Of a DNA stretch of 36,876 nucleotides, positions 11,901 through 22,316 are shown in pieces; positions within the stretch are counted from its first letter, which is position 1, and each line of letters opens with the position of its first letter. The stretch covers positions 4,738 to 41,613 of the forward strand of contig BLJB01000482.1 in NCBI GenBank assembly GCA_013423325.1, read 5' to 3'. Source of the stretch: Usnea hakonensis. Lineage: Eukaryota > Ascomycota > Lecanoromycetes > Lecanorales > Parmeliaceae. Below the pieces are notes generated by a model. That model did no database searches. It saw nothing but the letters and a program-made list of their open reading frames with translations, and was not told where the DNA came from. The translations under genes were made by a program, and so were the position numbers.

Positions 11901-14166
11901 CTAATAGAGATAATTATAAAGTTAATAGAAAAGAAGGTTAGAATAGCGATCTTCTATCTAAAATAAAATAAGGCCCTAGAGATAGATAAAATATTAAATA
12001 GATTTTTAAGATTAATTATTAATAAGGCCCTTCTATAGCTTACTAAGCTTTTCTAGATATATATAGATTTAGGCTATTATCCGAAAAAGTTTAAAATCGC
12101 TAATATAATAGTCCTTTATAAACCGGGTAAAGATAACTATTTAGAATTAAAGTTATATCGGCTAATTACCCTACTAAGTATATTAGGGAAGGCTCTAGAG
12201 ATAGTTATAGCTAAGAGACTTAATAACTATATAAAGAAATATAATCTTTTCCCCCTAGAGTAGATAGATATATAGAAAGGCTAGTCTATTAAGATAGCCC
12301 TAAAAATAATAGTTAATATAGTATATATAATATAGAGTAGTAGTAAGTAGTATATAGCTAGCTTACTCTCTCTAGATATAATAGAAATATTTAATAATAT
12401 ATTCTATAAGCGGTTTCTCTATAATTTTAAATCTAAGGGGGTCCCCCTCTAGATAGTAAACTAGATATCGAGCTTTCTTATAGAAAGAGTAATATTAATA
12501 ATATTAGAATAAAAAATAAGTAAGATAGAATTAATAAAAATAGAGATTTTATAAAGATCTTTAATATCCCCTATATTATTTCTATTCTTTAATATACCGC
12601 TTATCGAGGAGTACTCGAAGCTAAAGCTAAACCTCTAAATTAGTAACTTTATTAATAATATCTATCTACTAGTATATAAAAAGAGTATAGAAATTAATTA
12701 TATAATATTTAAAATAGTTTATAAAGTATATTTAAAGTAGGCGAAAACGTATAGAATAACTTTTACTCTTAAGAAGTATAAGTTAATCTATCTTACTAGA
12801 AGGCTAAAGCGCTTTAATATAAAAGCTATAATAGATCTAGAAGTAATTATTATAAAGCTAAAAAATAGTATATAGATATTAGGCCTATATATAAATAGAA
12901 AATTAAGATAGGGCCCTTACCTTAAGAAGATAAAGGCTAAGATAATATTCTAATATCTTATATTATTAATAATAGCGGCCTTAATATAGAAAATAACTCT
13001 AAACCGAGTATATATAGTATACTAGGCTATAGTCTAACTAGCGATAATATACGCGGTAGCTATCTAGTATAACCTAGTAAGTATATAAGGAGCGATAAAG
13101 ATACTAGGGAAATAGCTAGAAATAATCTAAAATAAGTATCTAAAATATATCTTAGAAGTATATAAGATAATAAATACTAGGGAACTAGAGATAGAGATAG
13201 ATATTCCCTCTATATAGATCTCTTTAGACCTAGTAATCCTCTATTATTAAGCCCTTAAAAATATATACGAGGTTATAAAAATTAGAAATATATATATCTA
13301 TAGAGTACTTTAAGGGAAGCGAGATTATAAGGTAAAGGTACTATTAGTACTTATAATAGAGAAGTACTTATAGACCGAGGGTACCCTCTCTAGGGGAAAT
13401 TAGGAATAATATAACGTAAGGAAAAGAGAAAGGAAGGAGATAAAGATAATAAAAGGAAGAGTATAAGGCTAGAGTAATATAGTCTAATATACCCTATAGG
13501 AAGGCTACTATATAGGTATATCTAAAAATAAAAGGATACTAGCTTAGGGTCCTAAAAACTAGAAAATAAAAAGAATACTTTACTATAACCTTATAAAAGT
13601 CGAAAGCTCCGCTCTAATCTAGATACGAATAGAGAAGATCGGGCTAGTATAGTTCCTCTTCTATTATAAAGTCCTAGATATCTATATAGCTAGTTATAAA
13701 TACGGCTAGTTAAAATAAAATACTAAATATATCCTTATCTTCTATTTAAGGCTAGAATAATTTAGACTAGTACTTCTAGAGTCTATAGAAACTAGTAATC
13801 TATAGAGAATACTAACTACCTTAAAAGGGGCGAGGGCGTTAACTAGATAGCTAATTTAATTTGGCCTCCTAGGTTAGTATTCTCTAGTAAAAGACTAGTT
13901 ATATAAGGGTAGAGTAGTCTAAGGGATACTAGTATTAATATAAAGGGGATAGAGGAATACGAGCGTAGGAGGTACTAAATAATAGTAGTTAAAAATAGTA
14001 TATAGATTTAAAATAATAGAGATAAGTAGGAGTATAGTAAGGTTTTTTACCCTAGTAGTAGTAATACTATAAAGGTTTCCCTTATATTATTACTATAGAG
14101 CTTCCCGTAATTATCTTTTATATAGTTAGATAGACACGAGTATGAATTCCAATCCAAATCCAATCC
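8911..14166 (+). mobile_element. Full-length non-LTR retrotransposon (LINE, Tad1-like), copy 1, RIP-inactivated
   Basis: The boundaries are set by a 12-bp target duplication, AATCTAGTAAAT, at 8899-8910 and 14,167-14,178. The 3' tail is a short AATCC repeat (about 14,147-14,166) instead of poly-A. ORF1 (about 8930-10,450) has two gag zinc knuckles at 10,021-10,116. ORF2 has an APE-type endonuclease: ILAI followed by EP near 10,682-10,700, a GDFN motif now EDFN at 11,022-11,033, and VIDLIF near 11,180. It also has a reverse transcriptase: SLDIIEIFNN near 12,380, and the FxDD box now FINN at 12,648-12,659. The C-terminal part probably includes RNase H, but I cannot pin its residues. Length is about 5.26 kb. 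Stops are numerous, mostly from CAA, CAG and TGG. Tad1 is the usual ascomycete clade for this layout; the clade call is inference. Confidence 0.88.
10021..10116 (+). other. LINE ORF1 zinc knuckles with all ligands mutated to Tyr
   Basis: In the ORF1 frame the codons at 10,021, 10,030, 10,045 and 10,060 are TAC or TAT, in the exact spacing of CX2CX4HX4C. A second set with CX2CX3HX4C spacing follows at 10,078, 10,087, 10,099 and 10,114. Every expected Cys (TGY) and His (CAY) is Tyr (TAY). TGY to TAY and CAY to TAY are the changes RIP makes at TpG and CpA. The second LINE copy shows the same at the equivalent place (about 16,490-16,590). Confidence 0.8.
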
Positions 14167-14178
14167 AATCTAGTAAAT

Positions 14179-14738
14179 ATCCCTTAATATATACGATTTC
14201 TATTTATAATCGTTAATAGAGTTTTCTAAAGTATCTTATTATTACTATTATAATATACTCCGCTATATATCTATTAGGCCTTCTATAGAAAGCCTTAATA
14301 GTAAAAGTATATTATTCCGCTATATATTAATTAGGAAGCCTATTATAGAAGGCTTCTATAGTCTATCTTCTATTATACTAATATATCTTTTCGCTATATT
14401 ACGTACTATATTAAACTACCTCGCTACCTTCTATAGAAGACTTCTATTATTTACCTTCTAAAGCTTTTCGTATACTACTTTATTAACGTAGGAGCTATAA
14501 TTACTATATATACTATTAATATAAAGGACGGTATTACTATCCGCCTTCTAATACTAATATAGGGGTCGAGAGGAGACGGATTTAGTACTCTAGAAGAGTT
14601 AGAATAATATTCTTACTATATTATTATATCTTTTACTATCTAGCCTATAGAATATAGGTATTTTCTCGTCTACGGGATATTATTATAATAGTAATTTAGA
14701 TAATTTATAATATTATTAATAGCTCTTATCTAGCTATT
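14179..14738. other. RIP-mutated interval between the two LINEs
   Basis: This DNA would have been contiguous with 8898 before LINE copy 1 inserted, so it is probably the 3' flank of the Gypsy chromovirus or older repeat DNA. It contains several short palindromic AGAAGGCTTCT-like words (near 14,282, 14,345 and 14,430) that also occur in the linker at 7020-7500, and two TCCGCTATATAT starts near 14,260 and 14,315. No coding frame is visible. Confidence 0.4.
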
Positions 14739-14751
14739 ATCTTAATATTTA

Positions 14752-17700
14752 GAAGTAATAAATCATGAGAAGACTGACTTTAAGATGATGGAAGGACGAT
14801 TATTCTAATCTATAGTTGATAGCGGTAACGAGGCGTACGAGGTATATAAGCGACTTAGGGTAGGGGTAGAGGGGAGTAGGATAAATAATAAGGGTAGAGA
14901 AGATAAGGCGGTAATAGAAAAAACGCGTTAAGAATATATAACCTAGATCTCTAATTAGTTAATAGAGGGGGTAACTAATAAAAGGAACCTTAAGAAAAGC
15001 TAGATAAATAGGAAAAAATAAATAAATAACGCTATTACTATATTAAAAGCTATTAAAAATATATTATTTAGAGAGCTAAGCGCGGCCGTATAGGAAATAT
15101 ATATAAAGAATCTAGGAGATATCTAGACCTTTATTAAAGGATAGTAAATCGACCTCGAAGCCTACGCGTAGAGGGAAGTACGTAGATCCTAGAGCCTAGT
15201 AGATAGTAAGGCGAGTACTTTGACTCTCTAGGGCTCCCTAGGGGGATACTAGAGTAAAGGTAACCCCTTTATAGGGTTACTAATATAGGACTCGAGGAGA
15301 GGGCTAGTAGTATAGGCCTAGAAAGAGATAATGGAAGAGTCTAGGCGGACAAGATAACTCCTAGTCAGAATAGAGGAGGAAGGGGAGAGGATATCCAAGG
15401 TTCCCAATGGTTGAACCACGAACCGGCTAACTAATAGTTGAACCAGTTTAATTTGGTAGTTGGTTGGTTGGTTCCTACTATATATAAGTAGTTAGTGGAC
15501 TAGTTTATAAAAGTAGTAAACTGGTTTAACTATTAGTTCGGATTAATAATAATTCGACCCGGCTTGGTATTAATTTTACCTGATATAGTTAGCTTCTAGA
15601 AGACTAACTACTTAAGGTAAAGTATCTTATTATCTTAGTCCTTAGCCCTACTAAGCCCTTTAAGCTACTTCGGGTTAGCGCGTACCCGTAACCGCCTTAA
15701 GAGCGAGACGATTAAGCTACTAGAGTACCTAAAGTTATAGTTTTAACTAGGTATATTTATCTAGCAAGATCTATATAATATTGTTAGTACTATAGAGGAG
15801 GGAGGTATAGAAGCAATAGATTTTTCGGCCTAATATAGCGATTTTTTGGCTTAAACTAATAGTTAAACCGTTTAACTACTAGTTTAATGGTTTATACTTT
15901 TCAACCGACTACGAACCGTATATATAGCCTCATTTGAACCAGTTCAGGCATTTTGAACCAACGGTTCAACCGTTGGGAACCTTGTCTGGATATCTACTAC
16001 GGGGGTAACTAGCGAAAACCTCGTCGCGTCCTTTAAGATAGTAGGATACGCGTTGGAAGATATCGTAATAGCGCGGCAACTAAAGAGTGGGGATATAGAA
16101 CTCTAGATAGCTAGCGCGAAGGTAAAAGAGCTCCTAAAGGGAGACTTAATCTAGGCTATTAAGAAATTTAAGATCGCGAAGGTAGTAAAGAGGATTTATA
16201 TTATAATAATATATAGGATAAAGATTAAGATAATAGATATAGAAAATAAAAAAGCTTTAAAAAAGAAGATATAAAAGAATAATAGAAAACTATATTTAGA
16301 CCTTAATATAGTAAAGGCGAAGTAGATAGTAAGCGTAAGGAGACCGGCTTTAGAAGGGGATAAAAAAAGATATTTATTACTAATTATTAATATTATTATA
16401 GAAGAAATAGTCTCTAGGCTAGTACTAAAAGGCCTAGTTAAGATAGGAAAAATAAAGGAGGTATTATATTATATATATAAAGCGATATAATACTTTAATT
16501 ATTAAGAGTAAAGCTATATAGCTACCTACTATAAAAATAAGACTAGATATATTAAGTATAATTAGAAATATAATATTAAAGAATATAGTAAGGTAGCTCT
16601 AGGAGCCTATAAAGTATATATAGTATATAGTAGTAAGGGCTATATAGTATATTAGAGAATATATTTAAGAAAGAGGTAAGAGACTAAGAAGGTCGCGAGA
16701 AAGCTAATACTAAAGCTAATAATAGCCTCTAATCTAGAAGAGGTAAAGTCTACCGAAGTATTAAGGATTATTAATAGATTTATAGTAGTCCTATCTAAGA
16801 AGAAGAGAATATAAGATATAACTAATATAGAAAGTAGTCGTAAAGAAGAAGATTATAGGATATTTAAAAGAGCTCCTAGAATAGAAAGACTAGGAAGATT
16901 TATAATAAAGGAGACTAATTAAATATTATTAAAAATCTTATCTAGAATAGAAACTTATAGATTAATAAAGGTAACCTAACTATCTAAGATCTAAGAGATC
17001 TAGATATAAGACGTCTAAAAATAGAACTTCTAGATACTAGCTTCTCTATAATAGAAAGCTAGACCCTAATAATACTATAATATAATATAAGAGGTAAATT
17101 AGGAATAATAATAATACTACTTAATAATCTAGAGATAAAGTAGACCGACATCTTAGCGATCTAAGAACCTTAGTAGAATATATATATAAAGTTATTATAT
17201 AATCCTAGAACTAGCGAATTCTTTCTATTATATAGAGGTAAAGTAGATATAAGGATATACCTCTATATTAATAAGAGGATTAATATTAATATATAGAAAG
17301 AGATATCTCTATCTAAAGATATCTATACTATTATTATAAAGTTTAAAAAAAAAGATAAGATTATTAGAGAAAAGATAATTTAGATCCTTAATATATATAA
17401 CCCTAGTCTATCCCTAGTTACTATTAATAATCTATTAAGCCTTCTAGTACTAAAAAAAGAGGTCTAGGGATAAAGGGAACGAATAGTAATAGGAGACTTT
17501 AACCTCTACTACCTAAACTAGAATAACTATAGGAGATTTAGTTATTATAGAGAAGTAGACGAGCTATTAAAGATAACTATAAGGGTAGATATAAAACTCG
17601 TACTTTCTAAGGACTCTATAATCTAGAGGGCGAGAGGTAGCGAAAACGTTATAGACCTTATCTTTATAATACTAAGACTAACGGAGATAATAAAATTATA

Positions 17701-20636
17701 CGGGGTATATCTAGATCTATAGATAGGCTCTAACTACTTCCTAGTATATATAGAGCTTAATCTATTAATAGAAAAAGCCCCTACCGTTAAAAGAAAAATA
17801 TAGAAAATAGTAAAGCTAAAAGCTATATAGATTATAATTTAAGAACTAGTCTACTTTTTATTTTTTAGCTAGCTAAAGACTAAAGGAGAGATAGACGAGT
17901 ATCTAGAAAATATTATAATAGGTCTAAAGAAGATAGTAGAAGAGATTATTCCTTAGACTAAATTATTAGATAGAATTTAATTATTCTAGGATTATAATTA
18001 TAGCGAGGCTATATAGAAGATAAAACGCCTTATAATTAAATACTAGTATAATCGAGGAAATCGGAGAAAGGAGAAATAGTATATAGCTTTAAAATATTAA
18101 AATAAGATAATTAGTAGAGCTAAAATATTTAACTTTAAGCGAAGGGTCTATAAAGTAGAAGAATTATAAAAGGGAATCTAGGGGCTAGCTAAATAGACTA
18201 GATAGAATAGTATAAATTTAAAGCTATTATCTAAATTTCTAATACTTAAAGATAGAAAAGCTAATTTAATAAGATTATTTAAAAATAAAATAAAAGTATT
18301 TTAAAGAATATTCTTTCTACCCCCCCTATAAATAGATCTTATTAATATTAAGAATATAGTCTATCTAGATCTAGCCGAGATAACTATAGAACTAATAGAG
18401 AAAGAGGTTAAAGTAGCTATCTTCTACCCTAAATAGAATAAGGTCCTAAAGATAAATAAAATACTAAATAGATTTTTAAGATTAATTACTAGCGAGGCCC
18501 TCCTATAGCTTACTAGACTCTTCTAGATATATATAGATCTAGATTACTATTCGAGGGAGTTTAAAATTACTAATATAATAGTCCTCTATAAACCGGGTAA
18601 AGATAACTATTTTAAATTAAAGTCGTACTAATCGATCGCCCTATTAAATACCCTAGAAAAGGCCCTAGAAATAGTCGTAGCTAAAAGACTTAGTAACTAT
18701 ATAGAGGAATATAACCTCCTCCCCCTAGAATAAATAGGTATACGGAGAGAGCGGTCTACTAAGATAGCCCTAGAGATAATTATAAATATAGTATATATAG
18801 TTTAAGGTAGTAATAAATAATACGTAGCTAGCTTACTCTCTCTAGATATAATAAGAGTATTTAATAATATATTTTATAAGCGGCTCCTCTATAATCTTAA
18901 ATCTAAAGGGATCCCTTTCTAAATAGTAAACTAGATATCGAGCTTTCTTATAGAGAGAGTAATATTAATAACGCTAGAATAAAAAATAAGCAAGATAGAA
19001 CTAATAGAAATAAAGATCTTATAGAGATCTTTAATATCCTTTATATTATTTCTATTCTTTAATATACTACTTATTAAAAAGTACTCGAAGCTAAAGTTAA
19101 ACCTCTAAGTCGGAGGCTTTATTAATAATATCTATCTACTAGTATATAGGAAGAGTATAGAGGCTAATTATATAATATTTAAAATAATTTATAAAATATA
19201 CTTAAAGTAGATAAAAATATATAGGGTAATCTTCGCTTTTAAGAAGTATAAGCTAGTCTATTTTACTAAAAGATTAAAACGCTTTAATATAAAAGCCGTA
19301 GTAGATCTAAAAGTAATAGTTATAGAGCTAAAAAATAGTATATAGATCTTAGATTTATATATAAATAAAAAACTAAGATAGGGTCTTTATCTTAAAAAGA
19401 TAAAAGTTAAAATAATATCCTAATATTTAATACTATTAATAATAATAGCCTCGATATAGAAAATAATATTAAATCGAGTACGTATAATATATTAGACTAT
19501 TATTTAGCCGGTAATAATATACGCGGTAGCTATTTAGTATAATTTGGAGAATATGCGAGGAGTAATAAAGATACTAGGAAAATAGCTAAAGATAATCTAG
19601 AATAAGTATCTAAAATACGTCTTAGAAGTATATAAAGCGATAAATACTAGAGAACTAGAGGTAAAGATAAATATTCCCCCTATATAGATCTCTTTAGATC
19701 TAGTAATCCTCTATTACTAAGCCTTTAGAGGCGTATATAAGATTATAAAAATTAGAAATATACGTATCTATAGAGTACTCTAGGGGAAACGAGGTTATAA
19801 GATAAAGGTACTACTAGCGCCTATAATAGAGAAGTACTTATAGGCCGAGGGTACCCTCTCTAGGGAAAATTAGAAATAATACGACGTAGGGAAAAGAGAA
19901 AGGAAGAAGATAGAGATAATAAAAAAAAGAGTATAAGGCTAGAATAATATAATCTAGTATACCCTATAAGAAGGCTATTATATAGGTATATCTAAAAATA
20001 AGAGAATATTAGCTTAGAATCTTAAAGATTAAAAAACGAGGAGAATATTTTACTATAACTTTATAAAAGTCGAAAGCTTCGCCCTAATCTAGATATAAAT
20101 AGAGAAGATCGGGCTAGTATAGTTCCTCTTCTATTATAAAGTCCCGGGTATCTATATAGCTAGCTATAAATATAGCTAACTAAAATAGAATACTAAATAT
20201 ATCCTTATCTTCTATTTAAGGCTAGAATAATTTAGACTAGTACTTCTAGAATCTATAGGAACTAGTAATTTACGGAGAATATTAACTACTCTAAAGGGGG
20301 TAAGGACGTTAACTAGATAATTAATCTAATCCGGTCTTTTAGGCTAGTATTCCCTAGTAAAAGACTAGTTATATAGGGGTAGAGTAACCTAAGGGGCGCG
20401 AATATTAATATAAAGAGGGTAAAGAAATATAAGTATAGAGAGTATTAAGCGATAGTAGTTAAAGGTAGTATATAGACTTAAAATAATAAAAATAAGTAGA
20501 AATACAATAAAGTTTTTTATCCTAATAGTAGTAATACTATAAAGGTTTCCCTTATACTATTACTATAGAGCTTCCCATAATTATCTTTTATATAGTTAGA
20601 TAGATACGAGTATGAATTCCAATCCAATCTAATCCA
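14752..20636 (+). mobile_element. Full-length LINE, copy 2, with nested TIR element, RIP-inactivated
   Basis: It is flanked by a 13-bp target duplication, ATCTTAATATTTA, at 14,739-14,751 and 20,637-20,649. The 3' tail is the same AATCC repeat (about 20,615-20,636). Without the nested 589-bp element (15,396-15,984) it is about 5.30 kb, matching copy 1. The internal order is the same: ORF1 with mutated zinc knuckles, APE endonuclease, reverse transcriptase with FINN at 19,118-19,129, and the C-terminal region. Its 5' end (14,764-14,790) keeps ATG and TG sequences lost from the interior. It is about 30 bases longer at the 5' end than copy 1, so copy 1 may be slightly 5'-truncated or deleted. Confidence 0.88.
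15396..15984. mobile_element. Non-autonomous TIR element (MITE-like) nested in LINE copy 2
   Basis: The ends are near-perfect inverted repeats of about 22 bp: CAAGGTTCCCAATGGTTGAA on the left, and its complement with one difference (C for T) on the right. Copy 1 of the LINE lacks this sequence at the matching site (about 9520), so the insertion is clean. GGATATC flanks both sides (15,389-15,395 and 15,988-15,994), with three extra bases, TCT, on the right, so the exact duplication (7 bp, or ATAT only) is uncertain. Many GGTTGAACC- and AACTGGTTTAAC-like words repeat near both ends, as is common in hAT elements. No open frame is present. It is far less RIP-mutated near its ends than the surrounding LINE. 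The superfamily is not proven. Confidence 0.8.
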
Positions 20637-20649
20637 ATCTTAATATTTA

Positions 20650-21117
20650 CTTACTTGTATTTACTTCTTTAGATAGATTCATTTATTACTTTTACATATT
20701 ACAACTATGATCCCATTGTTCGGATCTACCATTACACTAATACTCTATTACTATTAAATCTTATACTTGAGCGGATTTGAATCGATATTAGGGGTTTTTA
20801 GAGTAGATTTTTTTCATGGTTTAGAATACATGAATTCGCTCGGTTAACTTACTATATAAATCTATACTTGTGGATTAACCTTGAGTACCCTATTTATTTT
20901 TTACGGATTCGTATGTATTCGACTTCTAGTAAGTCTAATCGCCTACGACAAAATAGTAAAGGGACTCTATTACTACTTCTACTACTACTACTATATATTA
21001 TTAATTATAAAAATCTTTTTTTTTTTTTAACAAATAGACCTTAATTTGCGCTTTCTAAAAAATCAAAAATTATATAAATCGGCCTACTATTAATCGAAGT
21101 GTAATTAAATAAAAATA
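20650..21117. other. Non-coding transition from RIP block to gene island
   Basis: After the target duplication of LINE copy 2 the base composition moves gradually toward normal, with CA and TG reappearing (for example 20,690-20,720). A GTGGATTAACC segment, a TACTAC simple repeat (about 20,970-20,995) and a T-run (about 21,017-21,028) are present. I see no gene here. Confidence 0.5.
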
Positions 21118-21161
21118 TCTAGGGGTGTTCTAGGGGTGTTCTAGGGGTGTTCTAGGGGTGT
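21118..21161 (+). repeat. Four tandem copies of an 11-bp G-rich unit
   Basis: The unit TCTAGGGGTGT is repeated four times without error. Each copy has GGGG and the spacers between G-runs are 7 bases (TGTTCTA), which fits the usual pattern for an intramolecular G-quadruplex on the plus strand. More G-runs follow at about 21,178-21,212. It is not the TTAGGG telomere repeat. Confidence 0.9.
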
Positions 21162-22185
21162 GGTAGAGGAGAGTTTTAAGGGGGGCTTAGGGTAGACTTT
21201 AGGGGGAGGGTCCTAAGAAGACCTTTAGATCGTAGAATTTAGTAGCGCGAACGATAAGAAACCAGCGGTTTCGGTGGCTAACCGCACTCAAGAGTCGGGT
21301 AAGTTTTCGCTCGGTTTCGCTCGGTTTCGTAGATTCGGGTGGTCGACTTCTTCCGATAATAAAATACTATTTCATAAATCATACATAAGATTTAGGGCTA
21401 TCACATGTATTTTGATAAATTAAATAAGAGTTGGTCATGAATTATAATTTTACGATTTTTAAAAATCGGTTTTCCAATCAGGATAAGAAGATATGGTTGA
21501 TAAGTATATCTACATCTTTCGTGTGCTCCATGCAAGAAGCCTAGATTGGAAAAGTGGGTCTAGATCGACAAAATCGCGCATGTGTCACACTGCCCTGCCT
21601 GACATTGCATCTACTTGTGGGATCTGCGCTCAGCCGCCCCTACAAGAGAAGTTACATTAATTGTGGGGAACAGCAAAGCAGATTCAGCCTGACGCAAGGT
21701 TTGCCTCACTGAAAAGCGCGCATGCATCACGCAGATCGCCTGGCTGGACAAGGCTTGAGAAATGCAGAGATCATCCCGTTTCGAGGTGAAAGCCTTGTCG
21801 GCGACATCCTGATTATACCGCCCTCCATGATTCTTATTATTGATATCATTATTGTGGGCCTTGTGCTGGACAAGACCTTCATGCAGTATGTAGGTCTTAA
21901 AGCAAGCAGGCACATGCAGCGCCCCTCACAAACTTGCAGATCTTACCCCGCTTCAGATGCGACATATGTCAGCTCGGCGATCAAAACCATGTATTGTACG
22001 GAACACGCAATATTGAGGAAGGTACACCTCTGTGGTGGTATTCTATCTGAGAAAGAAGACTAAGATGCAGATTTGCAATAGGTACTCATTCGTTACCAAG
22101 GCCTTACTTGACCCCGTGACCGGCGTGGGGGCGCTGACTATTCTACTCCCACCCATTAGTGCCTAGTGCGTTAAAGAGTCCTGAT
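21162..22185. other. Intergenic region left of the lipase gene, no convincing gene
   Basis: A small direct repeat of TTTCGCTCGG occurs at about 21,305-21,328. A 113-codon plus-strand frame (21,722-22,063) overlaps open frames on the other strand, has no recognisable domain and has poor coding character. I do not call it a gene. The sequence keeps normal CA and TG content. Confidence 0.45.
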
Positions 22186-22198
22186 TCTCTTCCTCCTC

Positions 22199-22204
22199 TT
22201 TATA
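22199..22204 (+). promoter_or_regulatory. TATA-like element of the lipase gene
   Basis: TTTATA lies inside a CT-rich stretch about 113 bases before the start codon. A pyrimidine-rich leader (TTACTCTCTAAGCTCACTC) runs up to the ATG, typical of filamentous fungal core promoters. The site is inferred from position and sequence only. Confidence 0.35.
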
Positions 22205-22316
22205 CCAACTCATCAATCTTCCTTCTGCGCTTGACAGTCTGATCTTCTCTAGCATTGAAAGACTCGTCCTGAGCCCCACACTACCGTCATCAGTACATTA
22301 CTCTCTAAGCTCACTC

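Noticed and set aside
1..21000. Very AT-rich DNA suggesting mitochondrial origin or an AT-rich centromere
   Set aside because: Retrotransposon domains with CpA-specific loss and kept CpG explain the composition, and no mitochondrial genes or tRNAs were seen. A centromere cannot be excluded, but nothing supports it directly.
21118..21161. Telomere or interstitial telomeric repeat
   Set aside because: The unit TCTAGGGGTGT is not TTAGGG or a close variant, and there are only four copies.
21722..22063. 113-codon plus-strand frame as a small gene
   Set aside because: It has no domain, overlaps open frames on the other strand, and lacks a promoter-like leader; probably chance.
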